DNA of 64,000 nt from Mucilaginibacter frigoritolerans (GTDB taxonomy: Bacteria; Bacteroidota; Bacteroidia; Sphingobacteriales; Sphingobacteriaceae). Both the position numbers and the translations under genes were made by a program. Shown here piece after piece: positions 8,370 through 18,494 of the stretch; the stretch's first letter is position 1, and the number at the start of each line of letters is the position of its first letter. Location: positions 609,276-673,275 of the forward strand of contig NZ_VLLI01000001.1 in the NCBI RefSeq assembly GCF_007830615.1, read 5' to 3'. The notes below the pieces were generated by a model, which ran no database searches, was not told the origin of the DNA, and saw only the letters and a list, made by a program, of their open reading frames with translations.

Positions 8370-10904
8370 ATGGTTAATTATATAAAAACAGCTTTTTTAA
8401 GTTCAACCAAAGGGAAAATAATTATAGCTTCCTTTCTGGCTTGTTTTGCTTTGCTTTCGGCATGGGGAATAAGCAGAATTGCGTTTAAGCAGATGCTGGG
8501 TGCAGTTGAAAAAATGTCATCGCCTTATGAAAAAATGCGTTTAGTAAATGAACTTACTCATAGGGTGGCCAAGCTTGATCAGGTACAAAAAACAAATTTA
8601 TTAGATAATCCCACCAGCTATTACAGTTCTTTTTCAGAAACAAAAAAATTATTATGGACAATAGACACTCTAAAAACTGTTTATGCGGGGGATGAAGCAC
8701 AGACCAAAAGACTCAACTCATTAAAAAGATTGTTAATTGACCGCGATAAGCTTTTTATTAATTACCTGAAAGTCAGAGCCGGTCTTGTAAATAATACTTC
8801 GTTTTCAAACCAGATTAAAATGCTTAATAGGCTGGTTAATAAAAGTGCCCGGGAAAACGATAGTACTGTTACAATAACAGAAAAAAAGACCTCAACAACA
8901 ACTATTTTTCCCGAAGAAGTTAAAGATACCATAAAAGATAAGCGCGGATTTTTGGGCAAGCTTTTTGGAAAGAAAAAACAGCCTCAAATTCAAAATAACA
9001 CTTCGTACAAAGTTGTTGACGAAGAGTTGAACGTTAAACATGATACACTTTCAAAAGCAATTCAGGATAGTATCATTAAGGGAATGGGACAAGCCATGCA
9101 CATTCTCGAAAAAACACAACTCCGGAAAAGTGCTCAGTTTATAAACAAAGAAACGGGTTTAACTAAGGCAAACAATAAGCTTGTGCGCCAAATACTTGCC
9201 ATTATTAAAAAGGTACAAACAGAATCACTTGCTCAAATTCAATTAAATAATACCGAGGCAAAAAACGTAGTTACTACCACCATTACTCGCATCAGCATAA
9301 TTATTGTGGTGTTTTTTATGCTTACCGTTGTTTTGGTGTATTTTATTTGGGCTGATATAACCAAAAGCAATCGCTACAGAAAAGAGTTGGAGAAAGCCAG
9401 GGATGAGGCGGAATATCATGGCCAGGCAAAACATCGTTTTCTTTCAAACATGAGTCATGAAATCCGCACACCTCTTCAATCCATTATTGGGTATACAGAG
9501 CTGATTAAACAACAGGAACATCCTCACAAAAAAGAAATTGACGCAATAGCCAAATCATCGGCCCATTTAATGCAAATTGTTAATGAAGTGCTTGATTATA
9601 ATAGAATTATTTCAGGAAAATTTACCTTCTCCAATCAGGTATTCTGTATGGCTGAACTGCTGGAAGAAGTAATATCGGCATTAAGTTTACAGGCAGATGA
9701 AAAAGGCATTGCATTAATTACTGGTTATGAGTCGCATTGCATAAATTATGTAGAAGGGGATCCTTTTCGTTTAAAACAAATATTATTTAACATACTCGGA
9801 AATGCGATTAAATTCACGGAGAAAGGATATGTGAAATTAACCCTTTCGCAGAAGGAAGACCATCAATTTTTGAAATACAATTTTGAAATTTTAGACACCG
9901 GAATTGGCATTAATGAAAAGGACGTTGAACGGGTATTTAATGAGTTTGAACAGGTTAATGCGGCTGGCTCAAATAATTTAAGAGGAACAGGCCTGGGCTT
10001 ACCCATTAGTAAAATACTAATTGAAAATCAGGGTGGCCATATTGAGGTTAAGAGCAAACCAGGAGAGGGTAGCTGTTTTACTTTTTCGCTTAAATATAAA
10101 ATGGCTATTAAATCAGTTAAAGAAGTTGAAAAACAGGCCGAAAATATTTCAACAGTAACAAACGATGAAGTATGGATAGTTGATGATGATAAATTTATCC
10201 TTGAATTGTGCAGCAGTATATTTAAGAATTACAATATACAACACCAATGTTTTAACTCACCAAATGAGGTATTAAATGCGCATTTTAATAATCATGTAAA
10301 ACATGTTTTTCTTGATATTCGGATGCCAGAAATGAATGGGACCGAACTTTGTCAGATACTCAGAAACCGGATGCCTGCTGATGTTAAAATATATGCGTTA
10401 ACTGCTCAGGTTTTACCCGGGGAACGTGAATCAGTTTTAAACCATGGATTTGATGAAGTACTGATTAAACCATTTAAAGCTGATGATTTACTAGCATTAA
10501 TATCGAAGGTAAAGACTGATGATGAAAAACTGCTTCAATCAGAAATTGATTTGAGTAAGTTAGAAAAAATGACTTTTGGAGATAAACGCCAGTTGACTAA
10601 AATTCTTAAAAGATTTACTGAAGATTGTATTGATGATATTGCAGAATTGAGGATTAGTATAGGTAATCAGGATAATTGGAAAATTATTTTGTTATTGCAC
10701 CGCATTGCAGGCCGTGTTTCACAAATAGGGGCAGGTAAGCTGGCTGCTGATTTCAGGCTGGCAGAAATGGAATTTAGCAAAGTGGAAAAGCTTGATGACA
10801 CTCAAATTAATGCCATTTTAATACTTACGGATAAATTACAGTATTTAATAAAGCATTTGAGGGTTATTTATTTGATAGATGAGATAGCAACAGAGGTAGT
10901 TTAG
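8370..10904 (+). CDS. Hybrid sensor histidine kinase (HisKA-HATPase-REC-Hpt)
   Basis: 844 residues. An N-terminal TM helix (IIIASFLACFALLSAWG) and a second at about 311-330 (ISIIIVVFFMLTVVLVYF) bracket a roughly 270-residue helical periplasmic sensor without a recognised domain. The HisKA box [15 protein letters not shown] has His 363. HATPase_c shows NILGNAIKFTEKG (N), DTGIGI (G1) and GTGLGLPIS (G2). A receiver domain (VWIVDDDKFI, LDIRMPEMNG with Asp 649, LTAQ, IKPF) is followed by a C-terminal Hpt domain with LLLHRIAGRV (His 777). It is convergent with, and only 12 bases from, a NtrC-type regulator, which is the obvious candidate phosphorelay partner. Confidence 0.95.
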   Translation: MVNYIKTAFLSSTKGKIIIASFLACFALLSAWGISRIAFKQMLGAVEKMSSPYEKMRLVNELTHRVAKLDQVQKTNLLDNPTSYYSSFSETKKLLWTIDTLKTVYAGDEAQTKRLNSLKRLLIDRDKLFINYLKVRAGLVNNTSFSNQIKMLNRLVNKSARENDSTVTITEKKTSTTTIFPEEVKDTIKDKRGFLGKLFGKKKQPQIQNNTSYKVVDEELNVKHDTLSKAIQDSIIKGMGQAMHILEKTQLRKSAQFINKETGLTKANNKLVRQILAIIKKVQTESLAQIQLNNTEAKNVVTTTITRISIIIVVFFMLTVVLVYFIWADITKSNRYRKELEKARDEAEYHGQAKHRFLSNMSHEIRTPLQSIIGYTELIKQQEHPHKKEIDAIAKSSAHLMQIVNEVLDYNRIISGKFTFSNQVFCMAELLEEVISALSLQADEKGIALITGYESHCINYVEGDPFRLKQILFNILGNAIKFTEKGYVKLTLSQKEDHQFLKYNFEILDTGIGINEKDVERVFNEFEQVNAAGSNNLRGTGLGLPISKILIENQGGHIEVKSKPGEGSCFTFSLKYKMAIKSVKEVEKQAENISTVTNDEVWIVDDDKFILELCSSIFKNYNIQHQCFNSPNEVLNAHFNNHVKHVFLDIRMPEMNGTELCQILRNRMPADVKIYALTAQVLPGERESVLNHGFDEVLIKPFKADDLLALISKVKTDDEKLLQSEIDLSKLEKMTFGDKRQLTKILKRFTEDCIDDIAELRISIGNQDNWKIILLLHRIAGRVSQIGAGKLAADFRLAEMEFSKVEKLDDTQINAILILTDKLQYLIKHLRVIYLIDEIATEVV

Positions 10905-10916
10905 CGACCACATAAA

Positions 10917-12245
10917 TTAAACCTCAATGCCATAGCGTTCAATTTTGCTATAAAGGGTTTTACGGTCAATATTAAGAAGTTTAGCCGCTTTTGACTTATT
11001 GTATTTTACCTTTTCCAATGTTCTTTGGATTAGTTCTTTTTCATTTGCTTCATTGATCAGCTTTAGATCTGATTGTGGCTTAGAGGCATAGGTAATGGTA
11101 AAAAGCATTTCCTCAGGTAATGATTCAACGCTTGCAACTGATGATGGGGTAAGCAAAACCATTCGTTTTATTACATTTCTAAGCTCTCTTAAATTGCCGG
11201 GCCAATCATATTGTTTCAATACTTTCCTTGCCTCAGGCGAAATGCTTTGTACGCTGCGCCCAAGCTCGGTATTTGATTGTTTAATGAAATGATTAATAAA
11301 CAAATCCAAATCATTATGGCGATCCCGAAGCGCAGGGAGCTGCAATTTAAACTCATTGAGGCGGTGATAAAGATCCTGCCTAAAATCACCTTGATTTACG
11401 CTGTTTAATAAATCGTCGTTGGTGGCAGTAATAATCCGGACGTCAACCTTAACCAGCCGGGTGTCTCCTAGTGGATGAATAGATTTTTCTTGCAAGGCTC
11501 GCAGTAACTTTATTTGCACCTCATAATTTAAATTGCCAACTTCATCTAAAAAAAGAGTACCTCCGTCTGCAACTTCAAATAACCCTTTTTTATCAGTCAC
11601 AGCGCCCGTAAAAGCACCTTTAATATGCCCAAATAATTCGCTTGCTGCCAAATCTTTTGATAACGCCCCACAATCAACAGATATAAAAGGTTTATGGCTT
11701 CGTTTACTTTGCTGGTGTATTATTCGTGCTGCGTATTCTTTGCCGGTTCCTGTTTCTCCCTGTATAACTACTGCCATATCAGTTGGGGCAACAACATCAA
11801 TATAAGCATATAATTTATCAGCATCGGCACTTTTCCCTCTAATAAAGTCGGCTATTGGCGTATTTTCATTAATAGGTTGTTTTTTATCGGTATGAAGAGC
11901 ATTTTTAATGATCATCATTAATTCATCAGGATTTACCGGCTTGGTTATATAATCAAAAGCACCAGCCTGAATGGCTTTTACCGCTGTGCGTACATCGTTA
12001 AAACTAGTCATAATAATAGCTGGAATTTTCAGACCATTTTGTCTTGCATTGCTAAATATATCTAGCCCGGTACCATCAGGCAGCCGGTAATCAAGCAAGA
12101 GCAAGTTATAACTTTGTTGCTTTAAAAGCTTTAAAGCGCTCTTAACATTGGCGACAGCATCAATGGTATATCCGTTTTTTTGGAGAAAACCAAATAGTAG
12201 CTGTGAAAAGGTAATGTCATCTTCAACAAGCAATATTTTTACCAT
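10917..12245 (-). CDS. Sigma-54-dependent NtrC-family response regulator
   Basis: About 442 residues from the ATG at 12245 (MVKILLVEDD). The domains are a receiver (1-118; VEDD acid pair, LLLDYRLPDG phospho-Asp, TSFN, TKPV), an AAA+ sigma-54 activator domain (GETGTGKEYA Walker A, the GAFTGA loop that contacts sigma-54, DGGTLFLDEVGN Walker B, DWPGNLRELRNV sensor II) and a C-terminal Fis-type HTH (NKSKAAKLLNIDRKTLYSKI). The open frame extends further upstream, but that extension runs through a terminator and has no domain, so the ATG next to the receiver is chosen. It is probably the output of the convergent hybrid kinase. Confidence 0.95.
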   Translation of the reverse strand: MVKILLVEDDITFSQLLFGFLQKNGYTIDAVANVKSALKLLKQQSYNLLLLDYRLPDGTGLDIFSNARQNGLKIPAIIMTSFNDVRTAVKAIQAGAFDYITKPVNPDELMMIIKNALHTDKKQPINENTPIADFIRGKSADADKLYAYIDVVAPTDMAVVIQGETGTGKEYAARIIHQQSKRSHKPFISVDCGALSKDLAASELFGHIKGAFTGAVTDKKGLFEVADGGTLFLDEVGNLNYEVQIKLLRALQEKSIHPLGDTRLVKVDVRIITATNDDLLNSVNQGDFRQDLYHRLNEFKLQLPALRDRHNDLDLFINHFIKQSNTELGRSVQSISPEARKVLKQYDWPGNLRELRNVIKRMVLLTPSSVASVESLPEEMLFTITYASKPQSDLKLINEANEKELIQRTLEKVKYNKSKAAKLLNIDRKTLYSKIERYGIEV

Positions 12246-12341
12246 TAAACTATAAGAATTAACTATAGCAAAAATACAAAACACATATTGATATATCGTT
12301 TTATAAAAGCTTATTAGTTTTTTAGTATTAAACGGCGCAAT

Positions 12342-12378
12342 AAAAAAAGCCACCCCATTTTATGAGGTGGCTTTTTTT
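12342..12378 (-). terminator. Rho-independent terminator of the small secreted protein gene
   Basis: GCCACC and GGTGGC arms around a short loop, flanked by seven A and seven T. It lies just after the stop of the 57-residue gene and before the NtrC-type gene on the same strand, so it separates the two transcripts. Confidence 0.85.
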
Positions 12379-12393
12379 AGGTGGATGAAAATA

Positions 12394-12567
12394 TTATCTG
12401 TGTTTCATCATGGTGGAATCCTTCTTTTTGGTAGAGTCCCTTTTAGTTTTTACTTTTTTCTTAGTTGTATCAGTTTGCATTGTTTTAACTGCTGCAACTG
12501 CACTGTGTGCATAAACGCTTCCGAATCCGATTGCAGTTAAAGCAATCATAGTGATTAGTTTTTTCAT
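12394..12567 (-). CDS. Small secreted Lys/Thr-rich protein (57 aa)
   Basis: The minus-strand ATG at 12567 opens a 57-codon gene: a signal peptide (MKKLITMIALTAIGFGSVYA, ending in a plausible SVYA-HS cleavage site), then a short Ala/Val stretch and a strongly basic, Thr/Ser-rich tail (TTKKKVKTKRDSTKKKDS). The predicted mature peptide is about 37 residues with a high positive charge. No family is recognised. It has its own strong terminator, which supports a real transcript. Comparable short Lys/Ser/Thr-rich exported peptides are frequent but mostly uncharacterised in Bacteroidota. Confidence 0.7.
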   Translation of the reverse strand: MKKLITMIALTAIGFGSVYAHSAVAAVKTMQTDTTKKKVKTKRDSTKKKDSTMMKHR

Positions 12568-12852
12568 GTTTTCTTAGTTTTGATATGGTATATATGAAAG
12601 CATAATGATGCCAAAAAAGGATTTTTATTGTAACTTTCTTTAAATCAGTGTTTTATTTATAATGTAGATTAGATATACTGTGGAATATCTCTACACATTG
12701 GTGAAGTATGCAACAGTTATCGGCAGCAGAAAATCCTTAATATTTAATTACGCATGAATTGAAATAGTGAATTTTGTAAAACTTTTATTCTTTACAATTG
12801 ATTTAATTTTAAGCGGGTTAATTATTGCATTTTAGCCACCAAATAAATTACT

Positions 12853-14856
12853 ATGAATCGTTTGGCCAATTCAACCTCACCTTATTTGCTGCAACATGCC
12901 AATAATCCTGTAAACTGGTATCCATGGGGTGCGGAAGCATTGCAAAAAGCAAAGGAAGAGAATAAACTGATATTGGTAAGCATTGGTTACTCTGCCTGCC
13001 ACTGGTGCCATGTAATGGAGCACGAAAGTTTTGAGGACGAACAGGTGGCAGCAGTAATGAACGAATATTTTGTGTGTATTAAAGTTGATAGGGAAGAACG
13101 CCCGGATGTTGACCAGGTGTATATGAGCGCTGTGCAATTAATGACAGGGAGGGGAGGGTGGCCACTTAACTGTATTTGCCTGCCAGATCAGCGCCCGATT
13201 TACGGTGGTACTTATTTTCGCAAAAACGACTGGACAAGCCTGCTGTTTAACCTGGCTGATTTTTATAAACAAAAGCCTGCAGAGGCAGAAGATTATGCAG
13301 TAAAGTTAACGCAAGGCATCCAGCAATATGAATTCGTTGAATTTGTAAAAGAGCAGCCAGCATATGCAAAGGCTGATCTGGAGCCGATAATCAGTAACTG
13401 GAAAAAATATTTTGATTATACTGAAGGTGGTTTTGGATCGGCTCCCAAATTCCCTGTACCCAATAACTGGATAAGTTTAATGCGGGCCTCACATCTGTTA
13501 AAAGATGAAAGCATAGCTAAAGCGGTTAAATTAACCCTACACAAAATGGCCTTCGGTGGTATATATGACCACGTTGGTGGTGGTTTCGCACGTTATTCGG
13601 TTGATGGCCGCTGGCATGTGCCGCATTTTGAAAAAATGCTGTATGATAATGCACAGCTTATTAGTCTTTATGCCGAAGCTTATACATGGAACCCGGATCC
13701 GCTCTATAAAAAAATAGTAGAAGAAACGGTTGATTTTACCCTGCGTGAACTTATCTCGCCTCAATACGGCTTTTATTCCGCGCTTGATGCAGATAGCGAA
13801 GGGAAAGAGGGTAAGTTTTACATTTTCACTAAAACAGAAATAGAAGAAATATTGGGTGGCGATGCTGAACTGTTCTGCATCTATTATAATATTACAGAGG
13901 ATGGGAATTGGGAAGAGGAAGCATCAAACGTTTTATTCCGAAAAGAAAGGGATGAAGTGATGGCCGCAAAATTAGGTTTAACGATTAACGAATTGCTGGA
14001 TCGGATTGCTATAAATCGAAAAAAAGTATTTGACGTTCGCAGCTTACGTATTCGCCCAGGCCTGGATTACAAAATTCTGGCTTCATGGAATGGATTAATG
14101 TTAAAAGGCTTATGTGATGCTTATCGTGCCTTTGATGAGCCTGAATATTTAGATATCGCTTTTAAAAACGTCAATTTTATTTTAAATAATCTTTTAAATA
14201 AGGATGGCCGGTTAATAAGAGTATTTAATGCTACCGCAGGTGACCAGATAGCGTTTTTGGATGATTATGCTAATATTATTGATGCCTTAATTGCTTTATA
14301 CGAAGCTACTTTCGATGAAGAATGGCTTGCAAAGGCAAAAGATCTGGCAGATTTAGCTATCCTTTATTATTATAGCGAAGAAACAGGCATGTTTTATTAC
14401 ACCGCAGGTGATGATGAAGTATTGATAGCCCGTAAATCTGAAATTATGGACAGTGTTACGCCATCATCAAACTCAGTAATGGCACGTAACCTTAGTAAAC
14501 TGGGTCATTTTTTCGACAATGAAAGCTATTTAACCATCTCGACGCAATTATTGAGGAATATTACACCACATCTGGGAAATTATCCATCATCTTATTCAAA
14601 TTGGGTATTGTTATTGCTGGAAGAAGTTTTTGGGGTATTTGAAATAGCCATTACAGGTAACAATTTTGAAGATATCCGCATAGAAATGGAAAAAAACTAT
14701 GTCCCAAACAAAATTATCTTGGGTGGTAAAAAAGGAAGTTTACCTTTGCTGCAGGATAAGTTTGGTACTGCTACACAAATATTTATTTGTAAAGGTAAAA
14801 CCTGCGGATTGCCTGCACTAAATATTATTGATGCCTTAAAACAAATTCAGGGCTAA
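12853..14856 (+). CDS. Thioredoxin-domain protein of the YyaL/SPATA20 (DUF255) family
   Basis: 667 residues, typical for the family. The N-terminal thioredoxin-like domain (1-165) starts with the signature [20 protein letters not shown] and WYPW, and has a CHWCH active-site-like motif at residues 49-53 and the GGWPLN motif. The remainder is an (alpha/alpha)6 barrel like N-acylglucosamine 2-epimerase ([41 protein letters not shown]). The cellular role of the family is not settled. There is no signal peptide, so it is cytoplasmic. It may share a transcript with the FKBP gene 59 bases downstream. Confidence 0.93.
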   Translation: MNRLANSTSPYLLQHANNPVNWYPWGAEALQKAKEENKLILVSIGYSACHWCHVMEHESFEDEQVAAVMNEYFVCIKVDREERPDVDQVYMSAVQLMTGRGGWPLNCICLPDQRPIYGGTYFRKNDWTSLLFNLADFYKQKPAEAEDYAVKLTQGIQQYEFVEFVKEQPAYAKADLEPIISNWKKYFDYTEGGFGSAPKFPVPNNWISLMRASHLLKDESIAKAVKLTLHKMAFGGIYDHVGGGFARYSVDGRWHVPHFEKMLYDNAQLISLYAEAYTWNPDPLYKKIVEETVDFTLRELISPQYGFYSALDADSEGKEGKFYIFTKTEIEEILGGDAELFCIYYNITEDGNWEEEASNVLFRKERDEVMAAKLGLTINELLDRIAINRKKVFDVRSLRIRPGLDYKILASWNGLMLKGLCDAYRAFDEPEYLDIAFKNVNFILNNLLNKDGRLIRVFNATAGDQIAFLDDYANIIDALIALYEATFDEEWLAKAKDLADLAILYYYSEETGMFYYTAGDDEVLIARKSEIMDSVTPSSNSVMARNLSKLGHFFDNESYLTISTQLLRNITPHLGNYPSSYSNWVLLLLEEVFGVFEIAITGNNFEDIRIEMEKNYVPNKIILGGKKGSLPLLQDKFGTATQIFICKGKTCGLPALNIIDALKQIQG

Positions 14857-14915
14857 AACAGCAAATACCTCATGAGTTTTGCTGATTGAAAATTAAAAAC
14901 GAAAAAATTATTCCA

Positions 14916-15413
14916 ATGAAAATTAAACCACAACACGTAGTGTCATTAACTTACGATCTGTATGTTGACCAGGAAGGTTCTGAAGTATTACAGGAAAGCG
15001 CTACCGAAGAGCAACCGCTTACTTTCTTATTCGGAGCAGGACAAATGCTGCCAAAGTTTGAGGAAAACTTAAGTGAACTTTCAACAGGTGACACTTACGA
15101 GTTCCGTTTATCTGCCGAAGACGCTTACGGCGAATATGATGAAGAAGCAGTAGCTAATTTGCCTATAGAGATGTTTAACGGTGCTGAAGTTCCAGAAATT
15201 GGTAGTGTTTTGCCTTTGCAGGATAACAATGGCAACCGTTTTCAGGGACAGGTAGTTTCAGTTGCTGAAGATTCAGTAATTGTTGATCTTAATCACCCAA
15301 TGGCGGGCCAGGAATTACACTTTAAAGGAAATATCCTTAACGTTCGTCCCGCTACACCCGAAGAATTATCTCATGGCCATGCACATGGTGCTGATGGCCA
15401 TCACGGCCACTAA
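14916..15413 (+). CDS. FKBP-type peptidyl-prolyl isomerase, SlyD-like
   Basis: 165 residues. It has the SlyD architecture: an FKBP strand (VVSLTYDLYVDQEGSEVLQE), PLTFLFGAGQMLPKFEENL, an insert-in-flap chaperone domain (about residues 65-125; YEFRLSAEDAYGEYDEE, FQGQVVSV), the return strand DLNHPMAGQELHFKGNIL, and a histidine-rich tail (SHGHAHGADGHHGH) suited to nickel or zinc binding. The ATG at 14916 is chosen over an upstream in-frame TTG because the conserved part starts there. It is cytoplasmic and is followed by a strong terminator. Confidence 0.93.
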   Translation: MKIKPQHVVSLTYDLYVDQEGSEVLQESATEEQPLTFLFGAGQMLPKFEENLSELSTGDTYEFRLSAEDAYGEYDEEAVANLPIEMFNGAEVPEIGSVLPLQDNNGNRFQGQVVSVAEDSVIVDLNHPMAGQELHFKGNILNVRPATPEELSHGHAHGADGHHGH

Positions 15414-15445
15414 TAATCCGTCCAATATTTAATAAATTTTAAATT

Positions 15446-15496
15446 AAAGCCTTTGATTTATCTGTTCATAATGCAGATAAAGTCAAAGGCTTTTTT
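15446..15496 (+). terminator. Rho-independent terminator after the FKBP gene
   Basis: A long stem (AAAGCCTTTGATTTATCTG pairing with CAGATAAAGTCAAAGGCTTT, one bulge) followed by a T run. It is 33 bases after the FKBP stop. Confidence 0.85.
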
Positions 15497-15759
15497 GTGC
15501 CATTTAAATAAGTAACTGGCCTCTCCATTACAGTCCTAAAAATAAGTTCTCTTTCATTAAGAGCCCTGACTATAACCTTCTTTTTTTCCATATTAAAAAG
15601 GTTTTAAACGTTACCTGCCGAGCATTTTTTGCTGCATTTTATTATGGAGTTGTATGTAAATAAAAAAGATGTTGAAATAGAATAGTTAAAAATTTGAAAA
15701 AGAGATTTATATACTTTATAATTGTCAAACCAACATATAAACAATAACTAACCTAATAA
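15497..15759. other. Intergenic region before the symporter gene
   Basis: AT-rich. A 41-codon minus-strand frame (15591 down to 15466, starting MEKKKVIVRALNERELIF) is Lys/Arg-rich and looks mildly protein-like, but it runs into the FKBP terminator and has no clear ribosome site, so I leave it uncalled. A promoter-like site for the symporter lies at 15693-15724. Confidence 0.4.
15693..15724 (+). promoter_or_regulatory. Candidate promoter of the sodium/solute symporter
   Basis: TTTG at 15693-15696, a 20-base spacer, then TATAATTG at 15717-15724, one mismatch from TAnnTTTG. It is 36 bases upstream of the ATG. Confidence 0.4.
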
Positions 15760-17466
15760 ATGAACTTGAAAAGCCTTTCCTTTAGCGACTATGTCGTGTT
15801 TTTAATTTACTTCGTTATAGTTTCCAGTTATGGCTGGTGGGTATACAAACGCAAACACAATGCCGATGCTACTTCAAAAGATTATTTTTTAGCAGAAGGT
15901 TCACTTACCTGGTGGGCTATTGGCGCTTCATTAATAGCATCCAATATATCTGCCGAACAATTTATTGGCACCAGCGGATCAGCGTTTAAAATGGGTTTGG
16001 CAATATCAACATATGAGTGGATGGCTGCCATTACATTGATTATTGTAGCCGTATTCTTTATACCTGTTTATCTTAAAAATAAGATATTCACTATGCCGCA
16101 GTTTTTGCATCAGCGATATAACGGCACAGTAGCAATGATAATGGCTATATTCTGGCTGTTGCTGTACATTGTGGTTAACTTAATGTCGATTCTTTACCTT
16201 GGAGCATTGGCAGTTAGTGGTATTTCCGGGCTTGATATTCACTTGTGTATCTGGTTGCTTGCTATCTTCTCTGTAATAATTACACTGGGTGGTATGAAGG
16301 TTATCGGTTATACCGATGTTATACAAGTAGCAGTACTTGTTCTCGGTGGCTTAATGGCAACTTACCTTGCACTAACCCTTTTAAGTGAGAAAGAAGGTAC
16401 GCATGGTTTACTGCACGGTTTCACAATTCTGCGTTCAGAGGCGAGTGATCACTTCCACATGATATTTAAGAAAGACAATGCAAATTATATGGATTTACCC
16501 GGTTTGTCTGTGTTGATAGGTGGTATGTGGATCACCAACCTTAACTATTGGGGATGTAATCAGTATATCACACAGAGGGCGTTGGGTGCAAATCTAAAAA
16601 CTGCCCGCGGTGGTATTTTATTTGCTGCCTTCCTAAAATTGTTGATGCCTGTTATTGTTGTACTGCCCGGTATAGCGGCATATCTGCTATATCAAAAAGG
16701 TATGTTCCACCAGGAAATGATGAGTTCATCGGGGGTTTTAGATCCTAATAAAGCCTATCCATCATTGTTGAATTTATTGCCATCAGGGTTAAAAGGACTT
16801 TCCTTTGCGGCCTTAACTGCTGCTATTGTGGCCTCATTGGCCGGCAAAGCAAATAGTATTGCCACAATATTTACCCTGGATATCTATAAAAAAGCAATTG
16901 ATCCGGAGGCGACAGATAAAAAGTTGGTTAAATTGGGTAAATGGTCTGTAGTGGTTGCAATGGTATTAGGTATAATTTTATCTGAATTAATTGGTAAAGC
17001 ACTAATGGGTGCGGGTAAACAGGGTTTCCAATACATACAAGAATACACGGGTTTTGTATCTCCGGGTATTTTCGCCATGTTCATATTGGGCTTCTTCTGG
17101 AAAAAGGCTACTTCAAATGCGGCCATGTTTGCTACTATTGGTGGTTTTGTGTTTTCTTGTTTCTTTAAAGTGTTACCACGCTTTGCTGATCTTAGCTTCC
17201 TATCGCCTTATGGTTTCTCAAAGCTGGCTCTTCAGGATGATAAAGTGACTAAGCTTTATGAAATTCCATTCCTCGATCGTATGGGTTTTGTATTTATTAT
17301 TTGCGTAATAGGCATGTACATTATATCGAAAATTGATGCAGCGCGTGGTACTACTACCAACGGACTTGAAATTGATGCTTCAATGTTTAAAACATCTAAA
17401 GGCTTTTTAGCCGGCGCATTAATTATTACCGGTATAGTAGTAGCGCTTTATTCAATTTTTTGGTAG
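15760..17466 (+). CDS. Sodium:solute symporter (SSS family, vSGLT-like)
   Basis: 568 residues with about 14 hydrophobic segments. Family marks are the N-terminal DYVVFLIYFVIVSSYGWW helix, the SKDYFLAEGSLTWWAIGASL segment, the SNISAEQFIGTSGSAF sodium/substrate region and the N-Y-W-G-C-NQYITQRALGA loop characteristic of the SGLT/vSGLT branch. It probably imports a sugar or related polyol with sodium across the inner membrane; the substrate cannot be read from sequence. It is a single gene with its own promoter-like site and terminator. Confidence 0.93.
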   Translation: MNLKSLSFSDYVVFLIYFVIVSSYGWWVYKRKHNADATSKDYFLAEGSLTWWAIGASLIASNISAEQFIGTSGSAFKMGLAISTYEWMAAITLIIVAVFFIPVYLKNKIFTMPQFLHQRYNGTVAMIMAIFWLLLYIVVNLMSILYLGALAVSGISGLDIHLCIWLLAIFSVIITLGGMKVIGYTDVIQVAVLVLGGLMATYLALTLLSEKEGTHGLLHGFTILRSEASDHFHMIFKKDNANYMDLPGLSVLIGGMWITNLNYWGCNQYITQRALGANLKTARGGILFAAFLKLLMPVIVVLPGIAAYLLYQKGMFHQEMMSSSGVLDPNKAYPSLLNLLPSGLKGLSFAALTAAIVASLAGKANSIATIFTLDIYKKAIDPEATDKKLVKLGKWSVVVAMVLGIILSELIGKALMGAGKQGFQYIQEYTGFVSPGIFAMFILGFFWKKATSNAAMFATIGGFVFSCFFKVLPRFADLSFLSPYGFSKLALQDDKVTKLYEIPFLDRMGFVFIICVIGMYIISKIDAARGTTTNGLEIDASMFKTSKGFLAGALIITGIVVALYSIFW

Positions 17467-17487
17467 CAGATTAAATAAGCCGTTACC

Positions 17488-17526
17488 AAAAAGCTCATTG
17501 TTTTATTATAAAATAATGAGCTTTTT
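17488..17526. terminator. Bidirectional terminator between convergent genes
   Basis: AAAAAGCTCATT and AATGAGCTTTTT form a perfect 12-base stem around a 15-base AT loop. It serves the symporter gene on the plus strand and could serve the convergent gene that ends at 17559. Confidence 0.85.
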
Positions 17527-17558
17527 GCATTTGATAATGAGGGGGCGGTTAATATATT

Positions 17559-18251
17559 TTAGTAAAAATCAAGCTTCCCTTTCGATGTAACAAAACACTT
17601 AATAATTATCCTTGATAGAATGGGCTTACTGTTTAAGGTTGCGGGTACAAATTGCCTGTCTTCTTCACTAAACAGATTAACATCCAGACTAAAGACCTGT
17701 TTGTATTTATAATAATCAGAAAAAATATGAATCTTATAGTCAGCAAGACGTCCTAACGGACTAACCAATAATTCTATTACGGCATCATAATTATCTGTAT
17801 TGATTTCAAATGTATCAAAAGGAACCTGGAATGCTGTCATATAGGGAATTAACCCATAGTAAACTCCGCCAATTTTCAGGGGTCTTGTTATTGTATCTGT
17901 ATCTTCAATTTTTTGATCTATCAGGTAATGAACATCATAAAGTGTATCTAAACCCGATTCAAAAATCACTTCGTTTTTATCATAATTAAATCGTTGCACC
18001 AATTTGCTATCGGGTTTATAAAAATTCCATATGCCAGTTTTTTTATCATTGGTATAATTACCCGTTGCTACTAATGTTTTGTGCTTAAAAAGAGCCCTGT
18101 AAAGTCCCTGTTTAATATCTTTATTTGATTTTAATACCTCAAAAGTTTCCGTAACCGAATCCGTAAGCCTGTTATTACGTTCAATTGTTTCCTGGGCAAA
18201 ACACCTGGGCATGTACAAAATAAATAACAGATAAAAAAGTAAGTTTTTCAC
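17559..18251 (-). CDS. Secreted hypothetical protein with MORN-like segment
   Basis: 230 residues. There is an N-terminal signal peptide (MKNLLFYLLFILYMPRCFAQ), then a repeat-like stretch KQGLYRALFKHKTLVATGNY followed by KKTGIWNFYKPDSKLVQRFNY. That stretch resembles the MORN/YwqK antitoxin-type beta-hairpins common in exported Bacteroidota proteins. The C-terminal half (about 120-230) has no recognised domain; its ending (SRIIIKCFVTSKGKLDFY) faintly resembles a TonB-C-like strand pattern, but this is weak. It stands alone between a terminator and a divergent sensor kinase gene. Confidence 0.75.
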   Translation of the reverse strand: MKNLLFYLLFILYMPRCFAQETIERNNRLTDSVTETFEVLKSNKDIKQGLYRALFKHKTLVATGNYTNDKKTGIWNFYKPDSKLVQRFNYDKNEVIFESGLDTLYDVHYLIDQKIEDTDTITRPLKIGGVYYGLIPYMTAFQVPFDTFEINTDNYDAVIELLVSPLGRLADYKIHIFSDYYKYKQVFSLDVNLFSEEDRQFVPATLNSKPILSRIIIKCFVTSKGKLDFY

Positions 18252-18494
18252 GGATAATTGGTTTTTGCCAATATAAAGTATGTGGAAATAAAATCAAAGA
18301 ATAAAAATATTACATTTGGTTTAGGAATCATTATTAATTAAAAATAAATATTTAATTAATTAATAAATAATATAGTTAAAAAGATATATCAAATTGGTGT
18401 TTTTATATAAGAATGCTTTTTAAACGATAAGCTTTTAATTAAATTAGCTGATGAAAACGAAACAAATATTGCATCTTTTATCGTATTAATACTC

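Noticed and set aside
12246..12353. N-terminal extension of the NtrC-type regulator
   Set aside because: It runs through the terminator of the neighbouring gene and precedes the receiver domain, which starts properly at MVKILLVEDD.
15466..15591. 41-codon minus-strand ORF near the FKBP terminator
   Set aside because: It overlaps the terminator hairpin, lacks a ribosome site and has no recognised relative; kept only as a remark in the intergenic entry.
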